The translations under genes and the position numbers were made by a program. From the NCBI GenBank assembly GCA_005240015.1, contig SBBV01000135.1, forward strand, positions 1-15,744: 15,744 nt of DNA. Reading direction: 5' to 3'. This DNA is from Candidatus Odyssella thessalonicensis. Its GTDB lineage: Bacteria > Pseudomonadota > Alphaproteobacteria > Bin65. The notes under the pieces are model-generated. The model had not been told where the DNA came from. It was given only the letters and a program-made list of their open reading frames with translations, and ran no database searches. Below are positions 14,251 to 15,744 of the stretch, in pieces. How positions within the stretch are numbered: the first letter of the stretch is position 1; every line of letters starts with the position of its first letter.

Positions 14251-15648
14251 ATGCAGACAGCCTCGCCCAGCTCGCCCCGTGCCTCGCTCTCGCTCACCTG
14301 GGCGATGGGGCTGTTCCTGCTGGTGAACGCGTTCGCGATCAACGGCGCGCTCTGGCTCGCCTCGCCGCAGCCCTACAAGGAGACGGTGCTGAAGCACAGC
14401 TGGGACGTGGTGACCGCGCGCGGCTGCGACGATTCCTGGGGCATCATGACCGTCGCCTACGAATACGCGATGGCGCCGCACACCACGCCGATCTACACCG
14501 AGGTCTTCTTCAACCGGAAGCTCAAGTTCCAGTATCCGCCCTCATCGCTGTTCATCATAGGCGCGATGCTGAAGATCGCCGGCCGCGAGCAGTTCCGCAC
14601 CGAGGAATGCAAGGTCTACGACACGCCGCCGATCAACGACATCCTCGGATGGATGTTCATCCTGCTAATCGTCGTCTCGGCGACGGCTGTGCTCGAGGTG
14701 TGGCTCCGGCGCAAGCACGGCATCCGCAGCGCGTGGTCGATGATCGCCGCGCGGGGCGTGCTCGTCGCCGGCTTCACGCTCACCTTCTATCCGGTCGTGA
14801 AGGCATTCACGCTCGGGCAGATCCAGCTCTGGATCAACGCGGCGTTCACGATGTCGCTCTTGGCCTGGGTGCTCGGCCACAAGGCCGCGAGCGGCGTGCT
14901 GATCGGCTTCATGTGTCTCATCAAGCCGCACTACGGCGCGTTCCTGCTCTGGGGCCTGCTGCGCCGCGAGTGGCGCTTCGCGCTCGGCCTCGCCGGCATG
15001 GTGGTGGTCGGCATCGGCGCGTCGCTGCTCGTGTTCGGCTGGGCCGACAATGTCGACTACATGAAGGTGTTCTGGTTCCTCTCGCAACGCGGCGAGGCGT
15101 TCTTTCCGAACCAGTCGGTGAACGGCCTGCTCAACCGCGTGATGAGCCTCGCCGACCCCGTCGCCTACAAGAACATCGTCTTCGACGACAACGGCTTCCC
15201 GCCGTTCACGCCGCTCGTCTATGGCGGCGCGCTCGTCGCCGCGCTGCTGCTCGTCGGCACGGCCCTCTTCCGGCGCGGCATCGGCGGCGATTCCGATCGC
15301 ACGCTCGACTACGCAACGATGGCGCTCAGCATCACCATGGCGTCGACGATCGCCTGGGAGCATCACTACGGCGTCGTCTTTCCGATTTTCGCCCTGGTGC
15401 TCGCGAACTCGCTTGGCAACCGCGCGCGGCTTATTTGGCTCGGCGTCGCCTACGTGCTGATCAGCAACTTCATTCCGGTCACCAATCTGCTCGCGGCCAC
15501 GCCGGCGAACATCGTGCAATCCTATCTGTTCGCCGGGGCGATCATCCTGCTCGTGCTATTGCACCGGAGCCGGACGGGCTGGCGCATGTCGGCGAGCGCC
15601 GCAGCAGCGCCGGTCGCCGCAATGCCGGCGACCGTGAAGGCGACGTAG
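14251..15648 (+). CDS. GT87-family (DUF2029) membrane glycosyltransferase, third of three
   Basis: This 465-residue polytopic protein is a diverged paralogue of the gene before it. Corresponding blocks appear in the same order: TPIYTEVFFNRKLKFQYPPS in the first external loop, KAFTLGQIQLWINAAF (GQ motif), CLIKPHYGAFLLWGLLRREW, FFPNQSVNGLLNRV (matching FNVQSIDGFLLRL), and TIAWEHHYGVVFPIFAL. The first loop is long (about 35-120) and holds several cysteines (C54, in ARGCDDSW, and the later EECKVYD), which could form a periplasmic disulphide. The ribosome site TAAGG straddles the stop codon of the upstream gene. The C-terminal tail is short, Ala-rich and polar. Donor and acceptor are unknown. Confidence 0.9.
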   Translation: MQTASPSSPRASLSLTWAMGLFLLVNAFAINGALWLASPQPYKETVLKHSWDVVTARGCDDSWGIMTVAYEYAMAPHTTPIYTEVFFNRKLKFQYPPSSLFIIGAMLKIAGREQFRTEECKVYDTPPINDILGWMFILLIVVSATAVLEVWLRRKHGIRSAWSMIAARGVLVAGFTLTFYPVVKAFTLGQIQLWINAAFTMSLLAWVLGHKAASGVLIGFMCLIKPHYGAFLLWGLLRREWRFALGLAGMVVVGIGASLLVFGWADNVDYMKVFWFLSQRGEAFFPNQSVNGLLNRVMSLADPVAYKNIVFDDNGFPPFTPLVYGGALVAALLLVGTALFRRGIGGDSDRTLDYATMALSITMASTIAWEHHYGVVFPIFALVLANSLGNRARLIWLGVAYVLISNFIPVTNLLAATPANIVQSYLFAGAIILLVLLHRSRTGWRMSASAAAAPVAAMPATVKAT

Positions 15649-15663
15649 GGCGTCTCACACGTA

Positions 15664-15684
15664 GGGGCGCGCTGCGCGCGCCCT
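15664..15684 (+). terminator. GC-rich hairpin downstream of the glycosyltransferase operon
   Basis: GGGCGCGC (15665-15672), loop TGC, GCGCGCCC (15676-15683) form a perfect 8-base stem, extendable by a G-T pair, 16 bases after the last stop. No T-run follows, so it would be a factor-dependent terminator, a 3'-end stabiliser or a dispersed palindrome. I see no gene in the remaining bases to 15744. Confidence 0.45.
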
Positions 15685-15744
15685 GCCTCCGCAGTTGCAG
15701 CGTCGGAGCGCGTCACGGGATGCGCCGAAGCGCTGGGCCTGACC

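Overview
The window is a G+C-rich bacterial segment whose protein families and gene order point to an alphaproteobacterium, probably a soil Rhizobiales- or Rhodospirillales-type lineage. That placement is an inference from family resemblance and base composition; no rRNA or tRNA is present. Thirteen protein-coding genes are supported, plus a fold-back duplicate-strand fragment at the left edge. There is no insertion sequence, CRISPR array or RNA gene.

Left part (1-3010, minus strand): a compact non-homologous end-joining (NHEJ) operon reads ku -> BRCT/MerR-like/TPR fusion protein -> ligD. A promoter candidate lies just upstream of ku. The junctions are tight: a 4-base overlap after ku and a 10-base gap before ligD, and both downstream genes appear to use non-ATG starts. 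The middle gene is the most unusual thing here, a three-domain protein sitting between the two core NHEJ proteins. LigD is cut after its phosphoesterase domain and the first motifs of its ligase domain. The last ~98 bases carry the next part of ligD in the opposite orientation, which looks like a fold-back chimera or assembly end rather than biology.

Middle part (3178-6079): mixed metabolic and unknown genes. These are a beta-keto acid cleavage enzyme (DUF849/BKACE), a small putative membrane protein, an HI0933/PP_4765-type flavoprotein, and a 100-residue conserved-looking protein of unknown function. Two mutually exclusive hairpins lie between the convergent flavoprotein and small-protein genes.

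Right part (6275-15648): a cell-envelope glycan locus. On the minus strand are a zinc-less MDR oxidoreductase, an SxtJ-family membrane protein, a 50-residue DUF5989 membrane protein, a NodU/CmcH-type O-carbamoyltransferase and, after a 433-base gap, a UbiA-family prenyltransferase resembling decaprenyl-phosphate phosphoribosyltransferase. Divergently on the plus strand are three consecutive GT-C (GT87-like) polytopic glycosyltransferases, apparently translationally coupled. A working model is that UbiA makes a polyprenyl-phosphate sugar, the GT-C enzymes use such lipid donors on the periplasmic side, and the carbamoyltransferase with its SxtJ/DUF5989 partners decorates a glycan or secreted metabolite. 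The final 96 bases hold a GC-rich hairpin and no gene.
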